A stretch of 64,000 nucleotides of DNA from Ferrovum sp. JA12 (GTDB taxonomy: Bacteria; Pseudomonadota; Gammaproteobacteria; Burkholderiales; Ferrovaceae), in contig NZ_LJWX01000001.1 of the NCBI RefSeq assembly GCF_001431705.1, positions 372,001-436,000 on the forward strand, in the 5' to 3' direction. The notes under the pieces were generated by a model. That model did no database searches and was not told where the DNA came from. It saw only the letters and a list, made by a program, of their open reading frames with translations. Below, piece by piece: positions 21,259 to 33,909 of the stretch (its first letter is position 1; each line of letters opens with the position of its first letter). The translations under genes and the position numbers were made by a program.

Positions 21259-22664
21259 CTTTTGCGCGGTTTAGGACGTTGCCAGCGGGCAATGGATTGT
21301 TGCTTTGAGCGCGATAAAGTCAGTTGATTGGGCGGCGTTGAACTGACGATGGTGGATCCTGCACCAATAGTGCTACCTGTGGCAATGGTCACAGGGGCTA
21401 CCAGTTGTGTATCAGAACCAATAAATACGTCATCTTCGATGACTGTTTGATGTTTATTGACACCATCATAATTACAAGTGATGGTGCCTGCTCCCACGTT
21501 CACCCTCTCGCCGACGATAGTGTCGCCAAGATAAGTTAAATGATTGACTTTTGATTGTTGACCCAAGGTGGTTTTTTTAATTTCCACAAAATTACCAATG
21601 TGAACTTGATCTTGGGTAACACTCATAGGTCGAATTCTTGCATAGGGTCCAATTCGATTATGGGCTCCAATGTGGGCACCCTCAATATGACAAAAAGCTA
21701 GAATTTCTGTATGGCTCTCCACAGTACAGTTTTTTAATAAGCTATAGGGACCGACTTTAACCCCCTCTTGCAGCACCACCTCTCCTTCAAAAATACAGCC
21801 TACATCAATACTAACATCTTGCGCGCAATGGAGTGTGCCCCGTACATCAAAGCGGTTAGGGTCACTGATCGCTACCCCTTGGCTTTGCCAAGTTTCTGCA
21901 CAGTGCCGTTGATAGGCCCGCTCCAGGTAAGATAATTGCTGTTGACTATTGACTCCCATTGCTTCCCACGAGTAAAGGGGTTGACAGGTATGAATAGTAA
22001 TTCCCTGTTGATGGGCCAGTTGCACAATATCTGTGAGGTAATATTCACCTTGAGCATTATGGGTAGTTAGTGCAGACAACCATTGATCAAGTTTGGAGCG
22101 TGGCAGAGCCATAATACCGGTATTGATTTCACGAATAGTTTGTTCTTCTTGAGAGGCATCCTTTTGTTCCCTAATACCTACCACCTGGCCACTTGAATCT
22201 CTTAAGATCCTTCCATAGCCATGAGGCTCTTCAATAATTTCAGTGAGGAGTGCGAGATGTTGCCCATCACACAAATAAATTAATTGTTGTAAGGTATTTG
22301 TTTGTAATAAAGGCACATCACCATAGACCACTAAAACGGTATCGCAGCTGTTTGGTATGTTCTGTAAACAAAGTTGTAGAGCGTGTCCTGTACCCAATTG
22401 TGGTTGTTGAATTACGGTGTCTACCTGCTCATTTTTCAAATGCTCAAGAAGTCGCGAGGCTTGGTGCCCTACCACCACTAGACGCTGCCTAGCATCAAGC
22501 TCCTGGGCTCGCTCTAAAACATGATTAATTAACGGTTTTCCCGCAAGAGTGTGTAAAACCTTAGGCAAAGAGCTACGCATACGCGTTCCCTGCCCTGCAG
22601 CCAGAAGTACCACACTAAGGGAAGAGGTTAGATGTTGGGGTGGGATTGATTGCATGAAACTCAC
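21255..22664 (-). CDS. glmU: Bifunctional GlmU: UDP-GlcNAc pyrophosphorylase / GlcN-1-P acetyltransferase
   Basis: GlmU makes UDP-N-acetylglucosamine for peptidoglycan and LPS. The N-terminal uridylyltransferase has LAAGQGTRM and SLPKVLHTLAGKPL. The C-terminal left-handed beta-helix is visible as hexapeptide repeats from about 250, followed by GDTIVGERVNVGAGTITCNY and NHLTYLGD-type acetyltransferase residues. The GTG at 22664 follows AAGGTGG; an ATG at 22655, three codons on, is equally possible. It follows atpC by 12 bases, so it is probably the last gene of the ATP synthase transcript, as in many proteobacteria. Confidence 0.96.
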   Translation of the reverse strand: MSFMQSIPPQHLTSSLSVVLLAAGQGTRMRSSLPKVLHTLAGKPLINHVLERAQELDARQRLVVVGHQASRLLEHLKNEQVDTVIQQPQLGTGHALQLCLQNIPNSCDTVLVVYGDVPLLQTNTLQQLIYLCDGQHLALLTEIIEEPHGYGRILRDSSGQVVGIREQKDASQEEQTIREINTGIMALPRSKLDQWLSALTTHNAQGEYYLTDIVQLAHQQGITIHTCQPLYSWEAMGVNSQQQLSYLERAYQRHCAETWQSQGVAISDPNRFDVRGTLHCAQDVSIDVGCIFEGEVVLQEGVKVGPYSLLKNCTVESHTEILAFCHIEGAHIGAHNRIGPYARIRPMSVTQDQVHIGNFVEIKKTTLGQQSKVNHLTYLGDTIVGERVNVGAGTITCNYDGVNKHQTVIEDDVFIGSDTQLVAPVTIATGSTIGAGSTIVSSTPPNQLTLSRSKQQSIARWQRPKPRKS

Positions 22665-22676
22665 CCACCACCTTTG

Positions 22677-23102
22677 TTAGCGAATACTTTTACGCAGTTT
22701 TTGAATAGCCGCTAATTGTGCCATAGCGCTCGCAAGTTCTGCGGAGGCTTTTGCATAGTCCATGGTGGCCGATTGTTGAGCCAATACCTCTTCTGCTAAT
22801 TTTTTGGCTTCTAGGGCTTTGGCTTCATCCAAGTCATGACCACGAATAGCGGTATCAGCTAATACGGTAACCAGGTCCGGCTGCACTTCTAAAATACCCC
22901 CTGACACGAAAACCAGCTCTTCTTCTTCGCGTCCTGGTACTCGAACTCTGACTGAACCAGGGCGAATACGGGTGATGAGTGGGGTGTGTTTTGGATAAAT
23001 ACCAAGCTCCCCCATCTCTCCAGGAAGCACTACAAACTCAGCTTCTCCCGAGAAAATGAGTTCCTCGGCACTGACCACATCCACGTGGATTAATTGGGTC
23101 AT
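22677..23102 (-). CDS. atpC: F1 ATP synthase epsilon subunit
   Basis: The epsilon subunit sits on the central stalk and restrains ATP hydrolysis. The 141 residues have an N-terminal beta-sandwich ([20 protein letters not shown], then [17 protein letters not shown]) and two C-terminal helices rich in Ala and Lys. It is the last atp gene, 11 bases after atpD. Confidence 0.96.
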   Translation of the reverse strand: MTQLIHVDVVSAEELIFSGEAEFVVLPGEMGELGIYPKHTPLITRIRPGSVRVRVPGREEEELVFVSGGILEVQPDLVTVLADTAIRGHDLDEAKALEAKKLAEEVLAQQSATMDYAKASAELASAMAQLAAIQKLRKSIR

Positions 23103-23113
23103 GCTGTACTCCC

Positions 23114-24502
<1,389 letters not shown>

Positions 24503-24528
24503 CTAATCGTTAAATATTAATCAGAATG

Positions 24529-25407
24529 TTAAACCGCTGCTGCCCCACCCACAATCTCAGATAACTCTTTAGTAATCGCAGCTTGCCTTGATTTGTTATA
24601 AATCAATTGCAATTCTCCAATCACGTTACCTGCATTGTCAGATGCAGCTTTCATGGCTACCATGCGGGCGCTTTGTTCAGAAGCAATATTCTCTGTTACT
24701 GCTTGATAAACCAACGCTTCCACATAACGCACCATTAATTCATCTATCACCGCTTTGGGATCGGGTTCATAAATATAATCCCAAGCATTATTGGTCTTTT
24801 GCTTCTCATGTTCCTCTAGTTGACCCTTTGCTAAAGGTAGTAATGGCTCTATAGTAGGCTCTTGTTTCATGGTGTTAACGAAGCGGTTGTAGGCAATAAA
24901 CACAGCATCAATGTCGCCATTGGCGTATCTGTCTAACATTACCTTAACCGGTCCAATTAACTTTTCTAAATGGGGCGTATCACCCAACTGAGTGACCTGT
25001 GCTATTATTTTGCCACCCATTCTTTGTATAAAACCTAAACCCTTGTTGCCAATAGTCACAAGTTCAACTTTTACACCCTGCTTATCCCACTGACTCATGG
25101 CGTGCGTTAACTGCCTTAGTACGTTAGTGTTTAAGCCACCACATAACCCCTTGTCAGAGGTCACTAAAATAAAACCTACCGACTTAACGCTTTCACGGTG
25201 GACTAAATATGAGTGTTGATACTCAGGATGTGCATTTGCTAAGTGTGCGGTTACTTGGCGGATTTTTTCACCATAAGGGCGCGTTGCTCTCATGCGTTCC
25301 TGAGCTTTACGCATTTTACTGGCGGCTACCATTTCCATGGCTTTCGTGATCTTGCGCGTATTTTGTACGCTCTTAATCTTTACCCTAATTTCTTTAGAAC
25401 CTGCCAT
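24529..25407 (-). CDS. atpG: F1 ATP synthase gamma subunit
   Basis: The gamma subunit is the rotor shaft linking Fo rotation to the catalytic sites. The 292 residues begin with the coiled-coil helix [20 protein letters not shown] and end with the signature [19 protein letters not shown] middle segment contains [12 protein letters not shown]. The ends that form the shaft are well conserved, and the length is normal. Confidence 0.97.
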   Translation of the reverse strand: MAGSKEIRVKIKSVQNTRKITKAMEMVAASKMRKAQERMRATRPYGEKIRQVTAHLANAHPEYQHSYLVHRESVKSVGFILVTSDKGLCGGLNTNVLRQLTHAMSQWDKQGVKVELVTIGNKGLGFIQRMGGKIIAQVTQLGDTPHLEKLIGPVKVMLDRYANGDIDAVFIAYNRFVNTMKQEPTIEPLLPLAKGQLEEHEKQKTNNAWDYIYEPDPKAVIDELMVRYVEALVYQAVTENIASEQSARMVAMKAASDNAGNVIGELQLIYNKSRQAAITKELSEIVGGAAAV

Positions 25408-25459
25408 TTCAACTCCAATAGAGTAACTTAATCATTCTCAGCTACTAACCCTACGATGG

Positions 25460-27001
25460 TTAATACACACCGTTCATCTTAAAGTCTTGTATGGCCGCTT
25501 GAAGTTCTTTTTCAGCTTCCTTGTCCAAGTCTTTGCTACTTTCAATTTTGTTCATTAGTGGCGCAAACTTATCTTTTAAATAAGCCTTCAAGCCAGACTC
25601 AAAAGCTAGCGCACGTTTCACTTCGACATCATCGTAAAAGCCACTGTTAACGGCATATAAAGTCACCGCCATTTCAGAAACAGACAATGTTGAATATTGA
25701 ACTTGCTTCATAAGTTCAGTCACCATGCGACCACGTTCAAGTTGCTTACGTGTCGTATCATCTAAATCTGAGGCAAACTGAGCAAAGGCTGCAAGCTCAC
25801 GATATTGGGCTAAGGAAAGACGTATACCACCACCTAACTTTTTAATTACTTTAGTTTGTGCTGCTCCTCCAACCCGCGATACGGAAATACCTGCATTAAT
25901 TGCTGGACGAATCCCAGCATTAAATAAATCGCTTTCTAAGAAGATTTGACCATCCGTGATAGAGATCACATTGGTGGGCACAAAGGCTGTCACGTCACCG
26001 GCTTGTGTTTCAATAATAGGCAAGGCCGTTAAAGAACCTGTTTTACCTTTCACTTCACCGTTGGTAAATTTTTCTACATACTCCTCACTAACTCGCGCAG
26101 CTCTCTCTAGTAAACGTGAGTGTAAGTAAAATACATCGCCTGGGTAAGCCTCACGACCTGGTGGTCGACGTAGTAACAATGATATTTGACGATAAGCCCA
26201 AGCTTGCTTAGTTAAGTCGTCATAAATAATCAGTGCATCTTGCCCGCGATCACGGAAATATTCACCCATCGCACAACCGGCATAAGGAGCAATAAACTGT
26301 AAAGCAGCTGATTCTGCGGCGGTAGCAGTCACCACAATGGTATAATCCATGGCACCATGCTCTTCCAGTTTCCTAACTACGTTTACCACGGACGATGCTT
26401 TTTGCCCAATAGCCACATAGATACAAATCATATCTTGGCCCTTTTGATTGATAATCGTATCAATCGCTACGGCAGTTTTTCCTGTTTGTCGGTCACCAAT
26501 AATTAATTCACGCTGTCCACGACCAACTGGAACCATGGAATCGATAGACTTTAAGCCTGTTTGAACAGGCTGAGTTACTGATTTTCTCCAAATCACACCT
26601 GGCGCAATTTTTTCAACTGGTGAGCTGTTTTTTGCGTTGACTGGCCCCTTCCCATCAATGGGGTTACCGAGGGCATCCACCACACGGCCAATTAACTCTG
26701 GGCCCACGGGCACTTCTAGAATTCTGCCAGTACAGGTAACTTCGTCACCTTCACTCACATGCTCGTATTCACCTAAAATGACGGCACCCACCGAGTCACG
26801 TTCAAGGTTAAGAGCCAAACCAAAGGTGTTCTTTGGAAATTCAAGCATTTCACCCTGCATCACGTTAGCCAGCCCGTGGATTCTGACAATACCGTCAGTT
26901 ACGGATATGACTGTACCTTTTGTTTTTGCTTCAGCTGATACAGGCAAATCTTTTATTTTTGCTTTGATAAGTTCACTAATTTCAGACGGGTTTAACTGCA
27001 T
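25460..27001 (-). CDS. atpA: F1 ATP synthase alpha subunit
   Basis: This is the regulatory nucleotide-binding subunit of F1. The 513 residues contain the P-loop GDRQTGKT (169-176), the N-terminal ISELIKAKI helix that contacts the peripheral stalk, and [17 protein letters not shown]. The length is that of the usual bacterial subunit. It lies between atpH and atpG in the standard order. Confidence 0.98.
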   Translation of the reverse strand: MQLNPSEISELIKAKIKDLPVSAEAKTKGTVISVTDGIVRIHGLANVMQGEMLEFPKNTFGLALNLERDSVGAVILGEYEHVSEGDEVTCTGRILEVPVGPELIGRVVDALGNPIDGKGPVNAKNSSPVEKIAPGVIWRKSVTQPVQTGLKSIDSMVPVGRGQRELIIGDRQTGKTAVAIDTIINQKGQDMICIYVAIGQKASSVVNVVRKLEEHGAMDYTIVVTATAAESAALQFIAPYAGCAMGEYFRDRGQDALIIYDDLTKQAWAYRQISLLLRRPPGREAYPGDVFYLHSRLLERAARVSEEYVEKFTNGEVKGKTGSLTALPIIETQAGDVTAFVPTNVISITDGQIFLESDLFNAGIRPAINAGISVSRVGGAAQTKVIKKLGGGIRLSLAQYRELAAFAQFASDLDDTTRKQLERGRMVTELMKQVQYSTLSVSEMAVTLYAVNSGFYDDVEVKRALAFESGLKAYLKDKFAPLMNKIESSKDLDKEAEKELQAAIQDFKMNGVY

Positions 27002-27038
27002 ACTATTCTCCTAACCTATGAGGGATTAACTCATCGAC

Positions 27039-27572
27039 TTAATGTTTTAAAGCGGCGGTCATTTGTTCAAGCTTGGCTTTTACTGATCCATCAATAACGA
27101 TGTCACCGATAATTATTTTTATACCACCCATGAGTTCAGGTTTAACCAACACCTCTGCCTGAACCTTACGACCAAATTTCTTTTGTAAATCTTGCTGCAA
27201 AGCAGTCTTTTCACTATCGCTCATTGCGAAAGCACTCTCAACAACAGCGTCTAAAACACCCTCTTGACCGTGACGCAACTGCTCAAATTGACTGTACACG
27301 GCAGGAACAATAGCCAAGCGATGACTTTCAACCAATGCGTCTACCAGACGGCTAATCTCCGCATTAATCTCAGGCAACAAAGAAACTATCAATTGCTTTA
27401 GAGCTTTTTGTTCCAGACGCGGATCACCTATCACGTTAGCGAAGGAGTCCTCTTTAACAATCAACGCAAGCCTTGCCAAAGCCTCTGACCACCTATCATA
27501 TTGACCTTGTTCACGGGCAATCTGAAAAATCGCTTGAGCGTAGGGCCTTGCTATAGTTGACAACTCAGCCAT
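27039..27572 (-). CDS. atpH: F1 ATP synthase delta subunit
   Basis: The delta subunit joins the peripheral stalk to the top of F1. The 177 residues begin with the family pattern ARPYAQAIFQIA and end with the C-terminal segment GGIKIIIGDIVIDGSVKAKL that is typical of this subunit. It is 9 bases downstream of atpF. Confidence 0.96.
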   Translation of the reverse strand: MAELSTIARPYAQAIFQIAREQGQYDRWSEALARLALIVKEDSFANVIGDPRLEQKALKQLIVSLLPEINAEISRLVDALVESHRLAIVPAVYSQFEQLRHGQEGVLDAVVESAFAMSDSEKTALQQDLQKKFGRKVQAEVLVKPELMGGIKIIIGDIVIDGSVKAKLEQMTAALKH

Positions 27573-27581
27573 ATACCTTCC

Positions 27582-28052
27582 TTATAACTCTGCTCTAATC
27601 GATGACAACAACTCAGCATGTACCGCGGGGTTAATTTCACGTCTTAGAATTTTTTCTGCCCCGGCCATGGCGAGATCCGCCACTTGCGCGCGTAGCTCTT
27701 CTTTAGCCTTGTTCATTTCCTGCGCCACCTCAGCTTTAGCCTGAACCAGCACTCTTTCAGCCTCAGCTCTTGCCTCATTTTTTGCCTCTTCAATAATCTC
27801 ATTACGTCGTTTTTCAGACAGTGAAATAATTTCAGCGGCTTTTTCTTTAGCTTCTTTTAAGGCTTCCTGAGACTTGGTTTCAGCAGTAGCCAAATCTGAC
27901 TTTGCGCGTTCTGCAGCAGCCAGACCATCAGCTATTTTTTTTGCCCGTTCATCAAGCGCCACAGTAATAGGCGGCCAAATAAACTTCATTGTTACCCAGA
28001 TCAAAATAGCAAAAGTAATTGCTTGACCCAGCAGCGTGGCATTAATATTCAT
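27582..28052 (-). CDS. atpF: Fo ATP synthase b subunit
   Basis: The b subunit forms the peripheral stalk as a dimer. The 156 residues have one N-terminal membrane segment (about 5-25) and then a long Ala/Glu/Lys-rich amphipathic helix that reads as a coiled coil to the C-terminus. A single b gene is present, as expected for non-photosynthetic bacteria. Confidence 0.96.
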   Translation of the reverse strand: MNINATLLGQAITFAILIWVTMKFIWPPITVALDERAKKIADGLAAAERAKSDLATAETKSQEALKEAKEKAAEIISLSEKRRNEIIEEAKNEARAEAERVLVQAKAEVAQEMNKAKEELRAQVADLAMAGAEKILRREINPAVHAELLSSIRAEL

Positions 28053-28081
28053 GCCTTTAACTCCGTTTATCTATTAACGAA

Positions 28082-28357
<276 letters not shown>

Positions 28358-28397
28358 TTAAAAAACGAACTAATTAAAAAAATTATCCCTTACCTGA

Positions 28398-29174
<777 letters not shown>

Positions 29175-29182
29175 CTATTCTT

Positions 29183-29536
29183 CTAAGCCTGTAACAAAGC
29201 TAACCAATAGACGGTTAGCACCACTAAAAAAGTTGTAAAAAACCCCAGTAATTGCAAATTGCTGTCGTACTTAAAGACTAACGCAAACAATACTGTTGTC
29301 ACAAAAAACTTAATTCTCTCCCCCGCATATTGCGCGGCCAACCAATCCTGCGGCTTACTACCCTTCACCAAAGCACTCCTAAGAGCGTAAGCAATTCCTG
29401 GCACAAACACGATGGAACCACCTAACATTGATGAGTAAGCGTTGCTTTTCCCCTTTAACCCCAAAAAAACTAATGAAGTTAACAGGGTTAGTAAAGCCTG
29501 CAACAAGATTATTCGGATAATTTTTTTATGTATCAC
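29183..29536 (-). CDS. atpI: ATP synthase assembly protein AtpI
   Basis: AtpI is a small membrane protein that helps assemble the c ring in known cases and is the first gene of the operon here. The 117 residues carry four hydrophobic segments with the pattern YSSMLGGSIVFVPGIAYALR and start at a GTG. A good promoter lies directly upstream. Confidence 0.9.
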   Translation of the reverse strand: MIHKKIIRIILLQALLTLLTSLVFLGLKGKSNAYSSMLGGSIVFVPGIAYALRSALVKGSKPQDWLAAQYAGERIKFFVTTVLFALVFKYDSNLQLLGFFTTFLVVLTVYWLALLQA

Positions 29537-29559
29537 AAATAAAGTAGCAAATCGAAATG

Positions 29560-29589
29560 ATTATAAACGTTTCAGAGTATTACGGTCAA
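29560..29589 (-). promoter_or_regulatory. Sigma-70 promoter of the atp operon
   Basis: Read on the minus strand, TTGACC (29589-29584) and a consensus TATAAT (29565-29560) are separated by 18 bases. The predicted start is near 29553, about 17 bases upstream of the atpI GTG. It lies just after the parB stop, so the atp genes can be transcribed independently of parAB. Confidence 0.72.
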
Positions 29590-29599
29590 TGAAATACTT

Positions 29600-30463
29600 T
29601 TACTGAGCTGAAATATTAAAGAATGTCAAAATTCCTTCTAACTGTTCTAAACTCTCATAACGTATCATCAAGGAGCCCGCTCCTTTTTTCGCTCCGCTTT
29701 TAAAGGACACCACAGCACCCAAGGTGTCCGAGAGTTGGTTTTGTAAACGAGTTACATCAGGATCATTATAGTTGTTATTTTTTGGACTAGCACCACTTAA
29801 CTCTCGGCGTACCCTGTTCTCCATTTCTCTTACAGTCCATTGCAACTCCACTGCCTGTTGAGCAAAATAGCGTTGTTTTAGGGCTGGTAAACTTAATAAA
29901 GCCCTAGCGTGCCCCATTTCCAGGTGTCCCTCATTAATTAAGGCCTGTACAAAATCATCCAAATCCATTAATCGTAACAAATTACTTACCGCACTTCTTG
30001 ATCGCCCAATAGCTTGCGCTACTTCTTCATGGGTTAATTTAAACTCTTTAATTAAACGCCCTAAACCCTTAGCCTCTTCAATGGGGTTTAAGTCCTCCCG
30101 TTGAATGTTTTCAATTAACGCCACAGCCAGCGTTGCTTTATCGGCAATATTCTTAATTATAACAGGCACATCTCTAACACCAGCTCGTTGCGCTGCACGC
30201 CAACGTCTCTCCCCCGCTATGATTTCGTATTGTCCTAGCTTTTCTAGTGGACGCACTAGTATAGGCTGTAAAATACCCTGCTCTTGAATGGAACGAGCCA
30301 AGGCATTTAAAGCTTCCTCACTCATTGCGGTTCTTGGTTGATATCGCCCTGGCGTTAAGACACTTATTGGTAAAGTTGATAACTTTTCTTGACCATCGGA
30401 GACTCCTATATCGCCACCTAATAAAGCGTCTAAACCACGACCTAAACCTTTACCTTTAACCAT
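29600..30463 (-). CDS. parB: Chromosome partitioning protein ParB
   Basis: ParB is the CTPase DNA clamp that loads at parS and spreads. The 287 residues show the N-terminal KGLGRGLDALLGG that activates ParA, the CTP-binding/hydrolysis box GERRWRAAQ, the helix-turn-helix THEEVAQAIGRSRSAVSNLL that reads parS, and a C-terminal dimerisation domain. Its likely targets, two parS sites, lie at 33848-33909, about 3.4 kb away. It follows parA by about 11 bases. Confidence 0.97.
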   Translation of the reverse strand: MVKGKGLGRGLDALLGGDIGVSDGQEKLSTLPISVLTPGRYQPRTAMSEEALNALARSIQEQGILQPILVRPLEKLGQYEIIAGERRWRAAQRAGVRDVPVIIKNIADKATLAVALIENIQREDLNPIEEAKGLGRLIKEFKLTHEEVAQAIGRSRSAVSNLLRLMDLDDFVQALINEGHLEMGHARALLSLPALKQRYFAQQAVELQWTVREMENRVRRELSGASPKNNNYNDPDVTRLQNQLSDTLGAVVSFKSGAKKGAGSLMIRYESLEQLEGILTFFNISAQ

Positions 30464-30474
30464 TTACCACCTCT

Positions 30475-31251
30475 TTATTGATGATTCATCGAAGTTAATC
30501 GACTTAAAATCTCGTTAGTTAGCGCTAGATATGCCTTAGCGCCCTTCGACGAGCGATCATAATCAATAGCGGTTAAGCCATGACTGGGGGCCTCAGCTAA
30601 GCGAACATTTCTTGGAATGGCTGTTGTATAAACCTTCCCACCAAAATGTTTGTGTAGTTGCTCGGAAACTTGCTGTGCTAATGCATTCCTTGGATCAAGC
30701 AGTGTTCTTACAATGCCCTCTATCTCTAAATCTGGGTTTAAATGACCCCGAACTCGTCGAACGGTTTGGACTAAATCCGACAGTCCCTCCAACGCATAAT
30801 ATTCACATTGCATGGGAATAATCACTTTGGTGGCCGCCGTTAAGCCATTAATGGTCAATAAATTTAGTGTTGGTGGGCAATCTATCAAAACCATATCATA
30901 TTGGTCGCGACAAATATTTAAGGCATCTTTTAACCTAAACTCTCTTCTTTCCCCAGCCACCAGCTCAACCTCCGCACCCGCTAAATTTCGGTTTGCAGGA
31001 AGAACGTCGTAACCCGCCGCTGAGCGGGAAAATACCTGTCCGTGAGCAAGCTCAGGGTCTAGCAGCACATCATAAATACTGTGTTTTAAATTGCTTTTAT
31101 CAAGACCACTACCCGTGGTTGCGTTGCCTTGTGGGTCTAAATCCACCAGCAGTACCCTTTGCCCTAACTTAACTAAAGCAGCGCAGACATTTACAGCAGT
31201 GGTGGTTTTACCAACGCCACCCTTTTGATTAGTAATGGCTAAAACATGCAT
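30475..31251 (-). CDS. parA: Chromosome partitioning ATPase ParA
   Basis: ParA is the deviant-Walker ATPase that moves ParB-parS complexes apart. The chosen start is the ATG at 31251 with AGGTGA six bases upstream; a TTG at 31257 is in frame but lies inside that spacer. The 258 residues begin with the motif QKGGVGKTTTAVN and include DLDPQGN and DCPPTLN. The ribosome binding site overlaps the stop of rsmG, so the two genes are coupled. Confidence 0.97.
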   Translation of the reverse strand: MHVLAITNQKGGVGKTTTAVNVCAALVKLGQRVLLVDLDPQGNATTGSGLDKSNLKHSIYDVLLDPELAHGQVFSRSAAGYDVLPANRNLAGAEVELVAGERREFRLKDALNICRDQYDMVLIDCPPTLNLLTINGLTAATKVIIPMQCEYYALEGLSDLVQTVRRVRGHLNPDLEIEGIVRTLLDPRNALAQQVSEQLHKHFGGKVYTTAIPRNVRLAEAPSHGLTAIDYDRSSKGAKAYLALTNEILSRLTSMNHQ

Positions 31252-31257
31252 GGGCAA

Positions 31258-31878
31258 TCACCTATTTTTGATTATTAAAGCATGACGTTGAGCATTTAAC
31301 CCTGGAACAGTCAAAGAATGTACAGAAATAAGATAATTTTTTTGCAATTTTTCCATTTCTTCATAAGGAACAACACCTTTCATGGCAACCCATACGCCAT
31401 CCTCAGTCAGCAAATGCTGTGTTCTCGTTACAAAATCGTTCAAATCTGAAAAGGCGCGAGAAATAATACAAGGGAACTCTTTAACGCGCCAATCCTCCAC
31501 TCGCTCATTGACGACGGTAAAGGCTTCTAAGGACAACTCTAGTTTGGCTTGCCTTAAAAAAGCACATTTTTTTTGATTGGATTCCACTGCAGAAATATGC
31601 CAAGACGGATTAATGATTTGTAATGGAATAGCAGGTAACCCTGCTCCCGTACCCACATCCAAAAGAGCGGTGATCTGCAGATCGTTAAGCAACTCATTAA
31701 CCGACAAGGAATCCAATAAATGCAATAAAATCATTTTGTTACGATCCCTAACGGCAGTTAGATTAATAGTACGATTCCATTTTTCCAACAAATCTAGATA
31801 ACCGACAAATTGAGCTATCGCCGTTGCCGACACAGTTAAATTGAGCGCCAATAAACCTTCTTCTATTGTTTGATCCAT
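31258..31878 (-). CDS. rsmG: 16S rRNA m7G527 methyltransferase RsmG
   Basis: RsmG (GidB) methylates G527 of 16S rRNA, and its loss gives low-level streptomycin resistance in other bacteria. The 206 residues have the AdoMet-binding motif LLDVGTGAGLPAIPL and the family segment KWNRTINLTAV. It sits between mnmG and parA in the conserved origin-proximal order, 4 bases after mnmG. Confidence 0.96.
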   Translation of the reverse strand: MDQTIEEGLLALNLTVSATAIAQFVGYLDLLEKWNRTINLTAVRDRNKMILLHLLDSLSVNELLNDLQITALLDVGTGAGLPAIPLQIINPSWHISAVESNQKKCAFLRQAKLELSLEAFTVVNERVEDWRVKEFPCIISRAFSDLNDFVTRTQHLLTEDGVWVAMKGVVPYEEMEKLQKNYLISVHSLTVPGLNAQRHALIIKNR

Positions 31879-31882
31879 TGCT

Positions 31883-33778
31883 TTACCCTATTACTTGGCT
31901 TGTAAGTTGATACTGTTTTAAGTACACCATCAGTAAGGTAATAGCGGCTGGAGTCACACCACTTATGCGACTTGCCTGACCCACGGTTTCAGGCCGGTGT
32001 AAAATCAACTTCTGCTCCACCTCTCGCGATAAACCTTTTATAATTTTATAGTCAAATTGTTCTGGGATCTTTACGCCCTCAAACTGTTTTAACCTGTCCA
32101 CTTCATTGAGTTGCCGAGCTATATATCCTTGATACTTAACCCCTATTTCCACTTGCCTTGTAATTTCTGGGGACAACTCCACCTCTCCCTTAACCTCCTC
32201 CAGCTGCTGTAGATCCTGATAAGTCACACCGGGTCTTTTAAGAAGATCAACAGCGCTATAGTCGCGCTCTAGCGGCTGACCAAACAAACTTAAGGAAAGA
32301 TCCTTATCAACATTTTTGACATGCACCCAAGTAGACTCCAAGCGTTCCGTTTCTTTTAAAACAGCTTCTTTCTTGGCATTATAAGAGGACCATCTTTGGT
32401 CATCGATCAAACCTAAGGCATACCCGGTTTCTGTCAAACGCAAATCAGCATTATCCTCCCTTAATTGGAGACGATACTCTGCACGACTTGTAAACATGCG
32501 ATACGGCTCAGTCACCCCCTGGGTGACCAAGTCATCCACCATCACCCCCAAATAAGCCTCTTCACGTCCTGGCACCCAGGCGGGCAAAGAGCGACTATGG
32601 CGTGCCGCGTTAATTCCTGCAAGCAATCCTTGAGCCGCAGCTTCCTCATAACCCGTGGTTCCATTTATTTGCCCAGCAAAAAACAACCCCTGAATATGTT
32701 TAGATTCAAGACTGTGTTTAAGAGCCCTTGGATCGTAGTAATCATATTCAATAGCGTAACCGGGTCGTAATAAGTGCGCATGTTCAAGACCCGGTATAGA
32801 ACGGACCAATTGCCATTGAATATCAAAGGGTAAACTCGTTGAAATACCATTGGGATATATTTCGTGAGTACTTAACCCCTCAGGCTCAAGAAAAATTTGA
32901 TGTTGATTTTTATCAGAGAAACGATGGATCTTATCCTCTATAGAAGGACAATAGCGCGGGCCTACCCCCTCAATTACCCCCGTAAACAACGGGGAACGGT
33001 CAAGACCTGAACGAATAATCTCATGGGTCTTTTCAGTAGTATGCGTAATCCAACAAGGAATCTGCTGGGGGTGATCGCTGGCTTTCCCCATAAAAGAGAA
33101 TACCGGAACCGGATCATCACCCCGCTGAGAGATCAATTTCTCGTAATCAACAGTTTTTCCATCAATACGCGGAGGAGTTCCTGTTTTCAACCGACCCACT
33201 GGCAACCCCAACTCACGCAAACGATGGGCCAAACTTACCGCCGGAGGATCACCCGCTCGCCCCCCTTGGTTTTGCTGTAAGCCCACATGCATTAAACCAG
33301 CCAAAAAGGTTCCTGCTGTCAAGACCACTGATTCCGCATAAAAACGAATACCTATTTGCGTTACCACCCCCGACACACGACCCCCTTCAACCAAAATATC
33401 ATCTACTCCTTGCTGAAACAGTAAAAGATTTTTTTGGTTTTCTAAACGGAAGCGTATAGCTTTTCTGTATAGCACACGATCCGCCTGGGCACGTGTCGCT
33501 TGAACTGCCGGACCTTTACGCGCATTTAAAATCCTAAAATGAATACCCGCCTGATCGGCCGCTAAGGCCATAGCCCCACCCAAAGCATCGATTTCCTTCA
33601 CCAAATGGCCTTTACCTATACCACCAATGGAAGGGTTACAAGACATTTGGCCTAAAGTATCCAAGTTATGGGTCAATAGGAGAGTCTTAGAGCCAGAACG
33701 AGCCGCAGCGAGAGCGGCCTCCGTTCCTGCGTGGCCACCACCTATAACAATCACATCAAAACGGTCCGGGTAATTCAT
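31883..33778 (-). CDS. mnmG: tRNA uridine-5-carboxymethylaminomethyl synthesis enzyme MnmG
   Basis: MnmG (GidA) works with MnmE to modify U34 of several tRNAs. The ATG at 33778 gives 631 residues beginning just before the FAD motif [19 protein letters not shown]; an upstream TTG would add an unlikely leader. Further motifs are [31 protein letters not shown], and the C-terminal tRNA-binding region ending in [12 protein letters not shown]. No strong ribosome binding site is visible. The two parS sites lie upstream, between this gene and mnmE. Confidence 0.97.
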   Translation of the reverse strand: MNYPDRFDVIVIGGGHAGTEAALAAARSGSKTLLLTHNLDTLGQMSCNPSIGGIGKGHLVKEIDALGGAMALAADQAGIHFRILNARKGPAVQATRAQADRVLYRKAIRFRLENQKNLLLFQQGVDDILVEGGRVSGVVTQIGIRFYAESVVLTAGTFLAGLMHVGLQQNQGGRAGDPPAVSLAHRLRELGLPVGRLKTGTPPRIDGKTVDYEKLISQRGDDPVPVFSFMGKASDHPQQIPCWITHTTEKTHEIIRSGLDRSPLFTGVIEGVGPRYCPSIEDKIHRFSDKNQHQIFLEPEGLSTHEIYPNGISTSLPFDIQWQLVRSIPGLEHAHLLRPGYAIEYDYYDPRALKHSLESKHIQGLFFAGQINGTTGYEEAAAQGLLAGINAARHSRSLPAWVPGREEAYLGVMVDDLVTQGVTEPYRMFTSRAEYRLQLREDNADLRLTETGYALGLIDDQRWSSYNAKKEAVLKETERLESTWVHVKNVDKDLSLSLFGQPLERDYSAVDLLKRPGVTYQDLQQLEEVKGEVELSPEITRQVEIGVKYQGYIARQLNEVDRLKQFEGVKIPEQFDYKIIKGLSREVEQKLILHRPETVGQASRISGVTPAAITLLMVYLKQYQLTSQVIG

Positions 33779-33847
33779 ATTTAATGGCAAAACAAGGCTT
33801 ATTGAGGGAGAGTTATCATACTGCAACGAGAAGGAAAAATATAGTTA

Positions 33848-33863
33848 TGTTTCACGTGGAACA
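33848..33863 (+). promoter_or_regulatory. parS centromere site (one mismatch from palindrome)
   Basis: The sequence is TGTTTCACGTGGAACA, one base away from the canonical ParB-binding palindrome. It lies 70 bases upstream of the mnmG start and 46 bases, start to start, from a perfect parS. The small spacing and presence of parAB nearby support function. Confidence 0.88.
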
Positions 33864-33893
33864 TTATGGGCCAGTATCCAGTCACCCGTAAAA

Positions 33894-33909
33894 TGTTTCA
33901 CGTGAAACA
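33894..33909 (+). promoter_or_regulatory. parS centromere site (perfect palindrome)
   Basis: The sequence TGTTTCACGTGAAACA is the exact 16-base parS consensus recognised by chromosomal ParB proteins. It abuts the mnmE stop codon. I saw no other copy when reading this window. Confidence 0.93.

Noticed and set aside
26637-27014. 125-codon antisense frame over the start of atpA
   Set aside because: It is complementary to the conserved N-terminal region of the alpha subunit and has no start signal.
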